Source: Agrococcus sp. SGAir0287 (GTDB lineage: Bacteria; Actinomycetota; Actinomycetes; Actinomycetales; Microbacteriaceae). Taken from it: a DNA stretch of 64,000 nucleotides. Shown in pieces: positions 54,550 to 64,000 of this stretch; position 1 is the first letter of the stretch; each line of letters starts with the position of its first letter. The stretch spans positions 434,001 to 498,000 of the forward strand of contig NZ_CP027942.1 of the NCBI RefSeq assembly GCF_005484985.1. Direction: 5' to 3'. Below the pieces are notes generated by a model, which worked only from the letters and a program-made list of their open reading frames with translations, had not been told where the DNA came from and did no database searches. The position numbers and the translations under genes are program-made.

Positions 54550-55329
54550 GTGCCTCTCTACTCGCGTCGTGCCGCGCTCACCGCCGCCGTCGTGCTCGCG
54601 CTCACCGCCTGCGCGGGCGACCCGGAGCCATCCGCGAGCCCGAGCCCCTCCGATCCGCCATCGCCGACGCCCATCCCGACGCCGACGCCCACCCCGACCC
54701 CGACGCCGACGCCGACGCCCGAGCCGCCGCCGATGGAGTGGGACATCGACTCGGGTGCGAGCCTGCAGGTCATCGTCAACAAGCGTCGGCCGCTGCAGCC
54801 GGCCGACTACGCGCCGCAGCTCGTCGCGGTGTCGATCGCGCAGGACGGCGACGAGCTCGTGCGTCCCGAGGTCGACCAGGCGCTCGTGGCGCTCGACCAG
54901 GCGCAGCGCGCCGCGATCGGCGAGGGCGTCTTCGTCTTCTCCTCCTACCGGTCCTACGCGACGCAGGCGTCGATCTACCAGGGGTTCGTGAACCAGTACG
55001 GCCAGGCGGAGGCCGACACCACCAGCGCCCGCCCCGGCCACAGCGAGCACCAGACGGGGCTCGCCGTCGACGTCGTCGGCACCTCGGGCGTCGCACGGCT
55101 CAGCGTCGCCTTCTCCACGACGCCCTCGGGGCAGTGGCTCGCGGCGAACGCGTGGCAGCACGGGTTCGTCGTGCGGTACCCGAACGGACTCGAGGGCATC
55201 ACCGGCTACGAGTACGAGCCGTGGCACCTGCGCTACGTGGGCGTCGAGCTGTCGACGGCCATGACGCAGGCTGGCGCCGCGACGCTCGAGGAGTTCCTCG
55301 GCCTGCCCGCCGCGCCCGACTACGGCTGA
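54550..55329 (+). CDS. D-alanyl-D-alanine carboxypeptidase lipoprotein (VanY/M15B)
   Basis: A 259-residue exported zinc peptidase that trims the terminal D-Ala of peptidoglycan stems. It has a lipobox LTAC (Cys21), then a Pro-Thr linker of nine or so PT repeats that holds it away from the membrane. Catalytic motifs are FSSYRSYATQ (about 131), the zinc site SARPGHSEHQTGLAVD (about 158) and EPWHLRYV (about 222). The GTG follows a TAGTCT box by six bases, consistent with a leaderless message. It is divergent from the MFS exporter. Confidence 0.9.
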   Translation: MPLYSRRAALTAAVVLALTACAGDPEPSASPSPSDPPSPTPIPTPTPTPTPTPTPTPEPPPMEWDIDSGASLQVIVNKRRPLQPADYAPQLVAVSIAQDGDELVRPEVDQALVALDQAQRAAIGEGVFVFSSYRSYATQASIYQGFVNQYGQAEADTTSARPGHSEHQTGLAVDVVGTSGVARLSVAFSTTPSGQWLAANAWQHGFVVRYPNGLEGITGYEYEPWHLRYVGVELSTAMTQAGAATLEEFLGLPAAPDYG

Positions 55330-55423
55330 CGCGCCGACGCCGGTCGCCGCGGCGTGCGGGACTGAGGCGATGCCCAGCCCGCGCCGCTAGCCTCGCGATC
55401 CGACGTGTCGGGAGGGATCGATC

Positions 55424-55780
55424 ATGGCGAAGAGCAGGGCAGGCGGCGGTCGCTCGTCCGGCGGCGGTGGCCGCTCGGCGCGCAGCGGCTCGTTCGGCGG
55501 TCGGAGGTCCGGCGGAGGCTCCTTCGGCGGCCGCAGCAGCTCCTTCGGGTCGTTCGGCGGTCGCCGCTCGGGCGGCGGCTCGTTCGGCTCGTCCGGCGGC
55601 TCGAGCGGCGGCGGGGGTGGCGGCTGGTCGTGGGGCTCGTCGAGCAGCGGCAGGCGCACCTCGTACCGCAGCTCGTCCCCGGGCGGCTACGGCGACGCGG
55701 AGAATCCGTTCACGTGGATCGGCGTCGTCGTGCTGATCGTCATCTGCATCGTCGCGTTCGCGGTGATGTCGCAGCAGTGA
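55424..55780 (+). CDS. Gly/Ser/Arg-rich tail-anchored protein
   Basis: A 118-residue protein. Residues 1-85 are almost only Gly, Ser, Arg and Phe, built from short units such as GSFGGRRSGGG repeated three times. One hydrophobic helix at the C-terminus (WIGVVVLIVICIVAFAVM) and a short SQQ tail would anchor it with the repeat region in the cytosol. No family is recognised. GGGAGGG lies before the ATG, and a TAGCCT box at 55391-55396 gives a short leader. The composition resembles phase-separating or RNA-binding domains. Confidence 0.75.
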   Translation: MAKSRAGGGRSSGGGGRSARSGSFGGRRSGGGSFGGRSSSFGSFGGRRSGGGSFGSSGGSSGGGGGGWSWGSSSSGRRTSYRSSSPGGYGDAENPFTWIGVVVLIVICIVAFAVMSQQ

Positions 55781-55819
55781 CGCCGCGGCGCGCCATGCGC
55801 CCCGTGGCAGGCTGAGCGG

Positions 55820-57010
55820 GTGCCCACGCATCCGAAGACCGTCGCCGCGACGCTGACCGTGCTCGTCCTGGCCCTCGCAGGGTGCCAGGGCGCGCTCGAT
55901 GACGAGGAGCCCTCGGCGCCGCCGTCGGCCTCGTCGACCCCCGCGCCGACGCCGTCCCCGACCCCGGAGCCGACGACCATCACGCTGAGCGCCGTCGGCG
56001 ACTGGCTGCCGCACGACTCCGTCGTGCTCGACGCGCAGCAGCCGGACGGCACCTACGACTTCGCGCACTTCGCCGACGCCGTCGCGCCGCGCTGGGCGGA
56101 CTCCGACCTCGTCGTCTGCGACCAGGAGGTGCCGAGCGCCGGCGACGAGATGGGCCTGTCCTACTTCCCGCGCTTCAACGCGCCATCCGCGCTCACGAGC
56201 GGCATGGCCGCTGCCGGCTGCGACACGATCAACCTCGCGAACAACCACCTCGCCGACTGGGGCCAGCAGGGCATCGACATCACACGAGCGCAGTGGGACG
56301 CGCTGCAGCCGACGCTCATCGCGGGCGCCAACCGCAGCCCGCAGGAGCAGCAGACGGTCTCGATCGCGGAGGTCGAGGGCGTGCGGGTCGCGTTCCTCGC
56401 CTTCACGCAGCTGTCGAACGAGGCCCACGCCGACTTCGCCCTCAACCGCCTCGGCGACACGGCGCTCGTCGAGTCGCTCATGGCGCAGGCCGTCGCGCAG
56501 TCCGACGTGCAGATCGTGTCCGTGCACTGGGGCACGGAGTACTCGCTCGACGAGGACCCCGCGCAGGTCGAGCAGGGGCAGTGGCTCGCCGACCTCGGCG
56601 CCGACGTCATCGTCGGCACCGGCCCGCACGTGCTGCAGCCCGCCTCCTGGATCACCCGTGCCGACGGCACGCGGGCCTTCGTCTACTACTCCGTCGGCAA
56701 CTTCCTCTCGACGCAGATCGAGATCCCGCGCATCCTCGCCGCCATCGCGCAGATCGACGTCGTCGTCGACCCGGACGGCACGGTCACGGTGCAGGACCCG
56801 CGGGCGATCCCGATCTACATGCACTACGACCTCACGCCGCAGCAGCTCGCAGCGAACCAGCTCATCAACAGGGTGAACCTGCAGGTCTATCCGCTCGTCG
56901 ACGCCGCCGAGCCGCTGACGCGCTCTGCATGGCGCAACGAGCTCACGGTCGAGTCGGGCATCCAGTTCGTCACCGACGTGCTCGGCCCCGACGTGCGCAT
57001 CACGCCGTAG
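55820..57010 (+). CDS. CapA-family lipoprotein (poly-gamma-glutamate/capsule biosynthesis-like)
   Basis: A 396-residue secreted lipoprotein with lipobox LAGC (Cys22) and a Pro/Ser/Thr spacer. The CapA (PGA_cap) metallophosphatase-like domain follows: VGDWLPHDSVV (about 58), the ligand pair NLANNHLADWG (about 137), VSVHWGTEY (about 234), TGPHVLQP (about 267) and YYSVGNFL (about 289). The family takes part in poly-gamma-glutamate attachment or cell-surface polymer handling; CapB/CapC partners are absent. The GTG follows a CAGGCT box by six bases. Confidence 0.87.
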   Translation: MPTHPKTVAATLTVLVLALAGCQGALDDEEPSAPPSASSTPAPTPSPTPEPTTITLSAVGDWLPHDSVVLDAQQPDGTYDFAHFADAVAPRWADSDLVVCDQEVPSAGDEMGLSYFPRFNAPSALTSGMAAAGCDTINLANNHLADWGQQGIDITRAQWDALQPTLIAGANRSPQEQQTVSIAEVEGVRVAFLAFTQLSNEAHADFALNRLGDTALVESLMAQAVAQSDVQIVSVHWGTEYSLDEDPAQVEQGQWLADLGADVIVGTGPHVLQPASWITRADGTRAFVYYSVGNFLSTQIEIPRILAAIAQIDVVVDPDGTVTVQDPRAIPIYMHYDLTPQQLAANQLINRVNLQVYPLVDAAEPLTRSAWRNELTVESGIQFVTDVLGPDVRITP

Positions 57011-57022
57011 GCGCGCGGCCGC

Positions 57023-57421
57023 ATGCACGAGTCGGTCGGGCGGCGCCGCGCCGTCGGGTCGCCGGCGCGGCGGTGGATGCTGCTCGCCGCGGCGATCGCG
57101 CTCGAGGTGACCGCCTCGCTCTCGCTGAAGGGCGCGTTGGACGCGCCCGCGCTGTACGCCGTCGTCGTGACGGGATACGTCGGCTCGTTCGCATGCCTCG
57201 GCGGCGCGCTGCGCGCAGGCGTGCCGCTCGGCGTCGCCTACGGCATCTGGGGCGCGACGGGGGTCGCGCTCACGGCGACGCTGTCGACGCTGCTCTTCGC
57301 CGAGCCGTTCACGCCGCTCATGGGCGTCGGCATCGCGCTCATCGTCGCCGGCGTGCTGCTCGTCGAGCTCGGCTCGCAGCAGGCGCGGCGCCGCGCCGCG
57401 GATGCGGAGGCGGAGCGATGA
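57023..57421 (+). CDS. Small multidrug resistance (SMR) transporter, subunit 1
   Basis: A 132-residue four-helix exporter. The essential membrane Glu is in IALEVTASLSLKGAL (Glu28, equivalent to EmrE Glu14), and PLGVAYGIWGATGVALTA is the SMR signature. An extra 17-residue basic N-terminus and a 15-residue charged C-terminal tail distinguish it from its partner. Start codon ATG at 57023, 12 bp after the capA-like stop. The stop overlaps the next SMR gene (ATGA), pointing to a heterodimeric pump. Confidence 0.88.
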   Translation: MHESVGRRRAVGSPARRWMLLAAAIALEVTASLSLKGALDAPALYAVVVTGYVGSFACLGGALRAGVPLGVAYGIWGATGVALTATLSTLLFAEPFTPLMGVGIALIVAGVLLVELGSQQARRRAADAEAER

Positions 57422-57753
57422 CGGTCGCGTGGCTCGCGCTCGCGGTGGCGATCGTCGTCGAGGTCGGGGCGACGCTGTCGCTGCGCATGGCGACCCACGG
57501 CGAGCACCCGCGACGCGCCTGGTACGTGCCCGTCGTCGTCGGCTACGTCGCTGCGTTCGCGCTGCTGTCGGTCTCGCTGTCGCTCGGCATGCAGCTCGGC
57601 GTCGCCTACGGGGTGTGGACCGCGACGGGCGTCGCCCTCACGGCGGTGCTCTCGCGCGTGCTCTTCCGCGAGCCGCTCACGCTCACGATGGCCGCCGGCA
57701 TCGTGCTCATCGGCGCGGGCGTCGTCCTCGTGGAGCTGGGCGCGGCGCACTGA
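57418..57753 (+). CDS. Small multidrug resistance (SMR) transporter, subunit 2
   Basis: A 111-residue four-helix exporter with Glu15 in IVVEVGATLSLRMATHG and the signature QLGVAYGVWTATGVALTAVL. Lacking the tails of subunit 1, it probably pairs with it in antiparallel orientation, as EbrAB and YkkCD do. Substrates of this family are cationic compounds or guanidinium. The ATG overlaps the upstream stop. An interspersed repeat cluster follows. Confidence 0.88.
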   Translation: MTVAWLALAVAIVVEVGATLSLRMATHGEHPRRAWYVPVVVGYVAAFALLSVSLSLGMQLGVAYGVWTATGVALTAVLSRVLFREPLTLTMAAGIVLIGAGVVLVELGAAH

Positions 57754-57956
57754 CGACATGCTCGAGGCCCGCTCCCATCAGCTGGTCGAGGAGGCCGCAG
57801 CCGCAGGCTGCAGCCGTCACGAGACCACGCGACCCACCCGCCCGACGCGGCTGCGCGCATGGTCGGGCGGGAGCGGCGGTCGCGTGGTCTCGTGACGCGT
57901 GCTCGCTCTCGCTCGCGCGCTCCTCGACCAGCTGGGTGGGGACCGCCGCCCGCGCG
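57754..57956. repeat. Interspersed inverted-repeat cluster, locus C
   Basis: A forward copy (about 57779-57831, with core CCGCAGCCGCAGGCTGCAGC) and a reversed copy (about 57885-57937) of the GGTCGAGGAG...CGTCACGAGACC family form a long inverted repeat between the convergent SMR and pgm genes. The loop contains further GCGACC/GGTCGC symmetry. No gene lies here. Confidence 0.85.
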
Positions 57957-59588
<1,632 letters not shown>

Positions 59589-59707
59589 GCCCTCATCCTG
59601 GCACCGCGAGTCGAGCGAGGCAGCGCCTTGCGCCATGGAGTGCCACGCGCCCGCATGCGCGACGCCGCCCGCACGCGGCGTCCAGCCCCGACGGCTAGCG
59701 TCGCCGC

Positions 59708-59911
59708 ATGCTGCAGGCCCTCGTCGAGCTCGTCGGTGCGATCCTGCACGGCGTCGGCTCGACGCCGAGGCGGCGCGGCGACGGCGACCGGCCCGCGACG
59801 TCCGGCCGACGGCGTGCGGATGCGGCGCTCGGCATCGGGATGCTCGTGGTGCTCGCCGTGTGCGTCGCGGGCGTCGTCGTCGGGGTGCTGCTCGCCGTCG
59901 CGAACGCCTGA
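59708..59911 (+). CDS. Small single-pass membrane protein
   Basis: A 67-residue protein with an amphipathic start ([18 protein letters not shown]), a basic middle ([19 protein letters not shown]) and a C-terminal helix ([19 protein letters not shown]). The family is unknown. A TAGCGT box (59696-59701) precedes the ATG by six bases, so it is probably leaderless. It lies between pgm and pheA, on the pheA strand. Confidence 0.6.
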   Translation: MLQALVELVGAILHGVGSTPRRRGDGDRPATSGRRRADAALGIGMLVVLAVCVAGVVVGVLLAVANA

Positions 59912-59935
59912 GCGCTCGCCGCATACGCTGGCACC

Positions 59936-60856
59936 GTGACGCGCTACTCGTACCTCGGCCCCGCGGGCACCTTCACCGAGCGCGCCCTCCTGCAGGTGCC
60001 CGGTGCGGATGCCGCGCAGCGCATCCCCGTCGCGAACGTCGGCGAGGCGCTGCGCGACGTCACCGAGGGTCGCTCGGACGCGGCGATGATCGCGGTCGAG
60101 AACTCCCTCGAGGGCGTCGTGACCGCGGCGCAGGACGCGCTCGCGACCGTGCCGGGCCTGCGCATCCTCTCCGAGCATCTCGTGCCCGTCTCGTTCGTGC
60201 TCGTCGGCGCCGCGGGGCAGACGCTCGAGGACGCGCAGGTCGTGGTCGCGCATCCCGTCGCGTACGGCCAGTGCCTGCAGTGGCTGGCCGCCCACCTGCC
60301 GAGCCATCAGCACCTCCCCGCGTCGTCGAACGTCACCGCGGCGCACGACCTGCAGCCGGGGCAGGTGGCGCTGTCGACGCCGACCATCACCGACCACGTC
60401 GACGTGTCGGTGCTCGCGACCGACGTCATCGACAACCCGCACGCCGTGACCCGCTTCGCGCTCGTGGGGCGTCCCGGGCCGCTGCCGGCGCGCACGGGCG
60501 CCGACAAGACCTCCGTCATCGCCGAGCTGCCGAGCGATGCGCCCGGCGTGCTGCTCGAGATGCTCGAGCAGTTCGCGACGCGCGGCGTGAACCTCTCGCT
60601 CATCCAGTCCCGCCCGATCGGCGACCGCCTCGGCCGGTACCGCTTCGTGCTCGACCTCGACGGCCACGTGACCGACGAGCGCGTCGCCGACGCCCTCGTC
60701 GGCCTCAAGCGCTTCAGCCCCAGGGTCGTCTTCCTCGGCTCGTACGCCCGCGCCGACGCACGCTCGACCGAGGTGCACGAGCGCTACGGCGACGCGTCGT
60801 TCGTCGAGGCGCGCGACTGGCTGCGCGGGCTGCTCGCCGGCGAGCCGGAGGCGTAG
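59936..60856 (+). CDS. pheA: Prephenate dehydratase with ACT regulatory domain
   Basis: A 306-residue enzyme turning prephenate into phenylpyruvate for phenylalanine synthesis. The catalytic half has [29 protein letters not shown] and the threonine-containing [11 protein letters not shown]. The C-terminal ACT domain ([38 protein letters not shown]) binds phenylalanine for feedback control; the ESRP motif is QSRP. GTG start is six bases after a TACGCT box, so it is probably leaderless. No chorismate mutase domain is fused. Confidence 0.93.
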   Translation: MTRYSYLGPAGTFTERALLQVPGADAAQRIPVANVGEALRDVTEGRSDAAMIAVENSLEGVVTAAQDALATVPGLRILSEHLVPVSFVLVGAAGQTLEDAQVVVAHPVAYGQCLQWLAAHLPSHQHLPASSNVTAAHDLQPGQVALSTPTITDHVDVSVLATDVIDNPHAVTRFALVGRPGPLPARTGADKTSVIAELPSDAPGVLLEMLEQFATRGVNLSLIQSRPIGDRLGRYRFVLDLDGHVTDERVADALVGLKRFSPRVVFLGSYARADARSTEVHERYGDASFVEARDWLRGLLAGEPEA

Positions 60857-60858
60857 GC

Positions 60859-61776
60859 GTGCGCAGGCTCATGCATCGCGCCTTCGGCGGCCCCGAGGTG
60901 CTCGAGCTCGTCGAGGCGCCGGATCCGCAGCCCGGCCCCGGCGAGGTGCGGGTGCGCGTGCACGCCGCCGCCCTGAACCCGGTCGACTGGAAGATCTTCT
61001 CGGGCACCGCCGCGGCGACGAGCCGCGGTCTCGAGCCGCCCCTCGGCGTCGGCAACGACGTCGCGGGCGTCGTCGACGCCGTCGGGGACGGCGTCACGAG
61101 CCTCCGCGTCGGCGACCGCGTCCTCGGATCGGCGCGCGCCCGCGCCATGCAGGACCGCACGGTCGTCGACCTCGCGCAGGAGGCGCTCGTGCCGATCCCG
61201 GACGGGCTCGACGACGTGCGCGCGTCGTGCCTCGTCGTCGCGGGCCGCACGGCGTGGGCGGGCGTCGAGGCGCTCGCTGTCGGCGGCGACGACACGCTCC
61301 TCGTCAACGGCGCCTCGGGCGGCGTCGGCGTCCTCGCCGTGCAGCTCGCGCGGCTGCGCGGCGCACGCGTGCTCGGCACGGCGAGCGAGCGCAAGCACGA
61401 CCGGCTGCGAGCCTACGGCGTCGAGCCCGTGGCGTACGGCGACGGGCTGGCCGACCGGCTGCGCGCGCTCGGCGGCGTCGACGCGGTCTTCGAGACGCAC
61501 GGCACCGAGGGCATCGACGCCGGTCTCGAGCTCGGCGTGCCCGCCGCGCGGATGATCGGGATTGCGACGAAGGGTCACGCGGGCGTCGTCGGCGTGCCGA
61601 TGGATCTCGGGCGCACGGGCGCGGGGCTCGCCGAGCTCGCGGCGCTCGCCGCCGACGGCACGCTCGACGTGCCGATCGCCGGCGTCGTGCCGCTCGAGCG
61701 GGCGGTCGAGGCGTACCGCGAGCTCATGGGCGGGCACGTGCACGGCAAGCTCGTCGTCGACCTGCTCGCCGACTGA
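60859..61776 (+). CDS. NADPH-dependent quinone-type oxidoreductase (MDR, zinc-independent)
   Basis: A 305-residue medium-chain reductase. It has the GroES-like head (LNPVDWKIFSG, GNDVAGVVDAVGDGV) and the NADPH loop VNGASGGVGVLAVQLARLRG. The zinc-binding Cys/His residues are missing, which places it with quinone oxidoreductase and enoyl reductase relatives. The GTG has GGAGG seven bases upstream and begins two bases after the pheA stop, so the genes are co-transcribed, though no functional link is evident. Confidence 0.83.
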   Translation: MRRLMHRAFGGPEVLELVEAPDPQPGPGEVRVRVHAAALNPVDWKIFSGTAAATSRGLEPPLGVGNDVAGVVDAVGDGVTSLRVGDRVLGSARARAMQDRTVVDLAQEALVPIPDGLDDVRASCLVVAGRTAWAGVEALAVGGDDTLLVNGASGGVGVLAVQLARLRGARVLGTASERKHDRLRAYGVEPVAYGDGLADRLRALGGVDAVFETHGTEGIDAGLELGVPAARMIGIATKGHAGVVGVPMDLGRTGAGLAELAALAADGTLDVPIAGVVPLERAVEAYRELMGGHVHGKLVVDLLAD

Positions 61777-61785
61777 CCGGTACCC

Positions 61786-61824
61786 GAGCGCATCCGCGGT
61801 CGGCAACCCCGCTGCCATGCGCTC
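61786..61824. terminator. Hairpin before the DUF3140 promoter
   Basis: GAGCGCAT (61786-61793) and ATGCGCTC (61817-61824) form a perfect 8-bp stem with a 23-base loop, just after the oxidoreductase gene and before a TAGCGT box (61835-61840). Confidence 0.45.
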
Positions 61825-61883
61825 CCGCGCTCCGTAGCGTCCGGGGCATGCGCCCGACGCGGCGCGTGCAGGGAGGATGGGCG

Positions 61884-62219
61884 ATGTCCGAGCGCGACGA
61901 TCTGCTGGACGAGGTGTGGGACGACTGGCGCGAGAGCGTCACGATGGCGCCGAAGGAGCTCGAGCGCTGGCTCGACACCGACGAGTCGAGGCGCGTCGGC
62001 GACGGCGACGGCGGCGAGTCGACCGGGCACCGCTCCGGGCGGCGCATCGTCACGATCCTGCGGACGCGCAAGGACGACCTCACGCTCGACGACGTGCGGT
62101 GGATGCGCAAGGTCGTCGGCTACGTGCACCGGCACCTCGCGCAGCGGCCGAAGGGCGACGTCGAGGAATCGGACTGGCGGTACTCGCTCATGAACTGGGG
62201 ACATGATCCCCTCGCCTGA
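61884..62219 (+). CDS. DUF3140 domain protein
   Basis: A 111-residue acidic protein with the DUF3140 pattern WDDWRESVTMAPKELERWLD, IVTILRTRKDDLTLDDVRWM, RKVVGYVHRHLAQRP and the ending SLMNWGHDPL. The function is unknown. GGGAGG lies seven to nine bases before ATG 61884, which starts the conserved part. An in-frame ATG at 61848 lies exactly at the expected transcript start from TAGCGT and would give 12 more residues; both starts are possible. The next gene begins inside this one. Confidence 0.82.
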   Translation: MSERDDLLDEVWDDWRESVTMAPKELERWLDTDESRRVGDGDGGESTGHRSGRRIVTILRTRKDDLTLDDVRWMRKVVGYVHRHLAQRPKGDVEESDWRYSLMNWGHDPLA

Positions 62220-63012
62220 CGCTGGCACGGTCGGCTGGCGCGTCTCCGTCGTGATCCCCGTCAAGGACGACGCCGCTCCGCTGCGCGCCTGCCTGGACGC
62301 GCTCGCGCTGCAGTCGCGACCCGTCGACGAGATCGTGGTCGTGGACAACCGGTCGGAGGACGACTCGGCGCGCGTCGCGCGCGCCGCGCGCGCGAGGGTC
62401 GTGCGATGCGACGCCGACGGCATCCCCGCTGCCGCGGCCCTCGGCTACGACGTGGCCGACGGCGACGTGATCCTGCGGCTCGACGCGGACTGCGTGCCCG
62501 AGCGGCACTGGGTCGCCAGCATGGTCGGCGCGCTCGCCGCGACCCCCGGCGTCGCGGCGGTCTCGGGCAGCGCGCGGTTCGTCGACGGTCCGCGTCCGAT
62601 GCGTGCACCCGTCGCCGCCGTCTACCTCGGTGCCTACGTGCTCCTCGCGATCGCCGCGCTGGGCCATCCGCCCGTCTTCGGCTCGAACCTCGCGATGCGG
62701 CGCACCGCGTGGATGGCCGTGCGCGAGCACGTGCACCGCGACGATCCCGAGCTGCACGACGACCTCGACCTCGCCTTCCATCTCGGCGAGCGCGACCGCG
62801 TCCGGTGGCTCGGCGGCACCGCGATGGGCATGTCCATGCGGCCGTTCGGCACCGGGCGCGGATTCGCGAGGCGCATCGTGCGCGGCCTGCGCACCGTCGT
62901 GGTGCATTGGCCGGCGGACTTCCCACCGCTGCGGTGGGCGCGGCGCCTCGGCGTCGTGCTCGAGGACGCGAGCCGCAGGAGGCGGTTCGCGAGGGAGGCA
63001 GGACGCTCGTGA
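62203..63012 (+). CDS. GT2 glycosyltransferase
   Basis: A 269-residue glycosyltransferase of the GT-A fold: VSVVIPVKDDAAPLRACLDA, IVVVDNRSEDDSARVA, the metal site LRLDADCVPERHW and GSNLAMRRTAWMAV. One hydrophobic segment (VAAVYLGAYVLLAIAALG) may touch the membrane. The ATG overlaps the end of the DUF3140 gene by 17 bases, and its stop overlaps the next gene. The donor and acceptor are unknown. The C-terminal 60 residues are Arg-rich. Confidence 0.85.
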   Translation: MIPSPDAGTVGWRVSVVIPVKDDAAPLRACLDALALQSRPVDEIVVVDNRSEDDSARVARAARARVVRCDADGIPAAAALGYDVADGDVILRLDADCVPERHWVASMVGALAATPGVAAVSGSARFVDGPRPMRAPVAAVYLGAYVLLAIAALGHPPVFGSNLAMRRTAWMAVREHVHRDDPELHDDLDLAFHLGERDRVRWLGGTAMGMSMRPFGTGRGFARRIVRGLRTVVVHWPADFPPLRWARRLGVVLEDASRRRRFAREAGRS

Positions 63013-63833
63013 GCGCCTCGATCCTCGGCGAGCTGCCGGAGCACGCGCTGCACGTCGCCACCTGGAACATCCGCAGACGCGCGCCGACCGCGCGGCGAGC
63101 GGACGCATGGCGCACGCGAGCGCCTCGGCTCCGCGCCGCGCTGCGCGTCGAGCAGCCCCACGTGCTCGCGGTGCAGGAGGCGATGCCCGACCAGGCGACC
63201 TTCGTCCGCGAGGCGCTCGGTGGGCGCCATCGCGTGCTCGGCCGCGGCCGCTCGGCGTCCGGAGGCGACGAGGCGTGCCTGCTCGTCGTCGACGAGGAGC
63301 GCGTCGAGGTGCTCGACTGGTGGCAGCAGGCGCTGTCCGACGCGCCGGATCGCGCAGGCTCGCGCGGCTGGGGCAACGTGCTGCCGCGCGTGCTCGTCGC
63401 CGCGGAGCTGCGCGACCGGGTCACGGGATCGCCGGTGCTCGCGATCTCGACGCATCTGTCGCTGACGTCGCCGCGTGCGCGGCTCCGCTCGGTCGCGGCC
63501 ATCCGCGCGCTCGTCGCCGAGCGGGCGATGCCGGCGGTGGTCATGGGCGATCTCAACGCGGGCGAGGGCTCGCCGACGGTTCGGGCGCTGCTCGAGGGCG
63601 AGCTGCTGCGCGACGCGTGGGCGTCCGCCGACGATCGCGCGACGCAGCGGCTCGCCACGCGCCCGGCCTACCGCACGCCTCGCGAGCGCGGGCGTCGCAT
63701 CGACTGGATCCTCGTCGGCGGCGGGGCGCGCGTGCGCCGCGTCGCGATCGACGGGCGTCCGTTCGATGGCGGCTGGCCCTCCGATCACCTCGGCGTCCAT
63801 GCGGCCATCGAGCTCGTGGGTGCCCTCGGATGA
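63009..63833 (+). CDS. Endonuclease/exonuclease/phosphatase family protein
   Basis: A 274-residue metal-dependent phosphodiesterase or phosphatase fold. Active-site motifs are HVATWNIRRRAP, VLAVQEAMPDQ (metal Glu), ISTHLSLTSPRAR, VVMGDLNAGEG and the terminal catalytic SDHLGVHA. No export signal is seen, so a cytosolic nuclease or phosphodiesterase is likely. GTG start overlaps the GT2 stop (GTGA). The four overlapping genes from DUF3140 onward form one unit. Confidence 0.83.
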   Translation: MSASILGELPEHALHVATWNIRRRAPTARRADAWRTRAPRLRAALRVEQPHVLAVQEAMPDQATFVREALGGRHRVLGRGRSASGGDEACLLVVDEERVEVLDWWQQALSDAPDRAGSRGWGNVLPRVLVAAELRDRVTGSPVLAISTHLSLTSPRARLRSVAAIRALVAERAMPAVVMGDLNAGEGSPTVRALLEGELLRDAWASADDRATQRLATRPAYRTPRERGRRIDWILVGGGARVRRVAIDGRPFDGGWPSDHLGVHAAIELVGALG

Positions 63834-64000
63834 GCCCGACGAGCGCCGCGGGCGAGCGGCTGCGCGTCGATCTGCTCCGCCGTCCGGCGTCCGCGTGGGA
63901 GGCGCTCGCTGACGTCGTGCGCGTCGTCGGCGCAGCGAGCATCGTCGTCGGTGCGATCGGCTGGGGCGCGAGCGCCGGGGCGGTGCTGCTGCTCGCGGCC
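63830..64000 (+). CDS. Putative membrane protein, N-terminal part (partial)
   Basis: Fifty-seven codons are visible before the window ends. The ATG overlaps the preceding stop (ATGA). The start is charged (ERLRVDLLRRPASAWEALAD) and the rest turns hydrophobic (AASIVVGAIGWGASAGAVLL). The family cannot be told. Confidence 0.6.
   Translation, partial: MSPTSAAGERLRVDLLRRPASAWEALADVVRVVGAASIVVGAIGWGASAGAVLLLAA

Overview
The window is very GC-rich DNA with GTG starts as common as ATG, dense same-strand operons joined by 4-base ATGA/GTGA overlaps, and many apparently leaderless genes. The gene content (purM and a DUF3073 gene nearby, DUF2510, DUF4190, DUF3140, an actinobacterial bifunctional rhamnulose-phosphate aldolase/dehydrogenase) points to an actinobacterium, most likely Micrococcales/Microbacteriaceae. 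The genus cannot be fixed from this sequence. No tRNA, rRNA, transposase, phage or CRISPR feature was seen; this looks like chromosomal core plus metabolic accessory DNA.

Layout. 1-385: 5' part of a RecQ-family helicase gene leaving the window. 453-14124: a divergent L-rhamnose regulon. The left arm (minus) encodes a DeoR repressor, a lipoprotein-dependent ABC importer (rhaS-rhaT-rhaP-rhaQ), a second class II aldolase, an FGGY kinase and a histidine phosphatase. The right arm (plus) encodes rhamnose mutarotase, isomerase, bifunctional aldolase/lactaldehyde dehydrogenase and rhamnulokinase. Sugar is imported, isomerised, phosphorylated and split to DHAP plus L-lactaldehyde, which is oxidised to lactate. 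A 146-bp shared control region carries three phased repeats. 14155-17343: a GNAT enzyme and the threonine-to-glycine operon tdh-kbl. 17481-22274: a membrane protein, purM, three small membrane proteins, L-serine dehydratase and DUF3073. 22412-26595: an M20 peptidase, then a KimA-like K+ importer coupled to two CrcB fluoride channels.

26783-33773: a cell-surface glycan cluster (GT2, GtrA, two large paralogous multi-pass proteins each with a C-terminal beta domain, and a sugar epimerase). 33873-39715: a TipA-type MerR regulator with a textbook 19-bp-spacer promoter, then an SsuABC-like importer whose last gene overlaps an acetyl-CoA synthetase. 39867-46607: an RND pump, a DUF2510 protein and a DEAD-box helicase with a long Arg/Gly/Asp-rich tail. 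46608-47092: a repeat-filled intergenic stretch. 47093-57753: an NmrA-like protein, RecQ, an S4 protein, a CitE-like lyase, a TetR/MFS efflux pair, VanY and CapA lipoproteins, a tail-anchored Gly/Ser protein and a paired SMR transporter. 57957-64000: phosphoglucomutase, prephenate dehydratase, a quinone-type oxidoreductase and a DUF3140-GT2-endonuclease operon running off the end.

Intergenic DNA is rich in structure: an interspersed inverted-repeat family at three loci, a second family of three tandem hairpins with compensatory base changes, two unrelated 64-bp palindromes, and several strong terminator hairpins. Coordinates and starts come from reading the sequence and from ribosome-site/-10 placement. 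Functional names are family assignments made without database searches.
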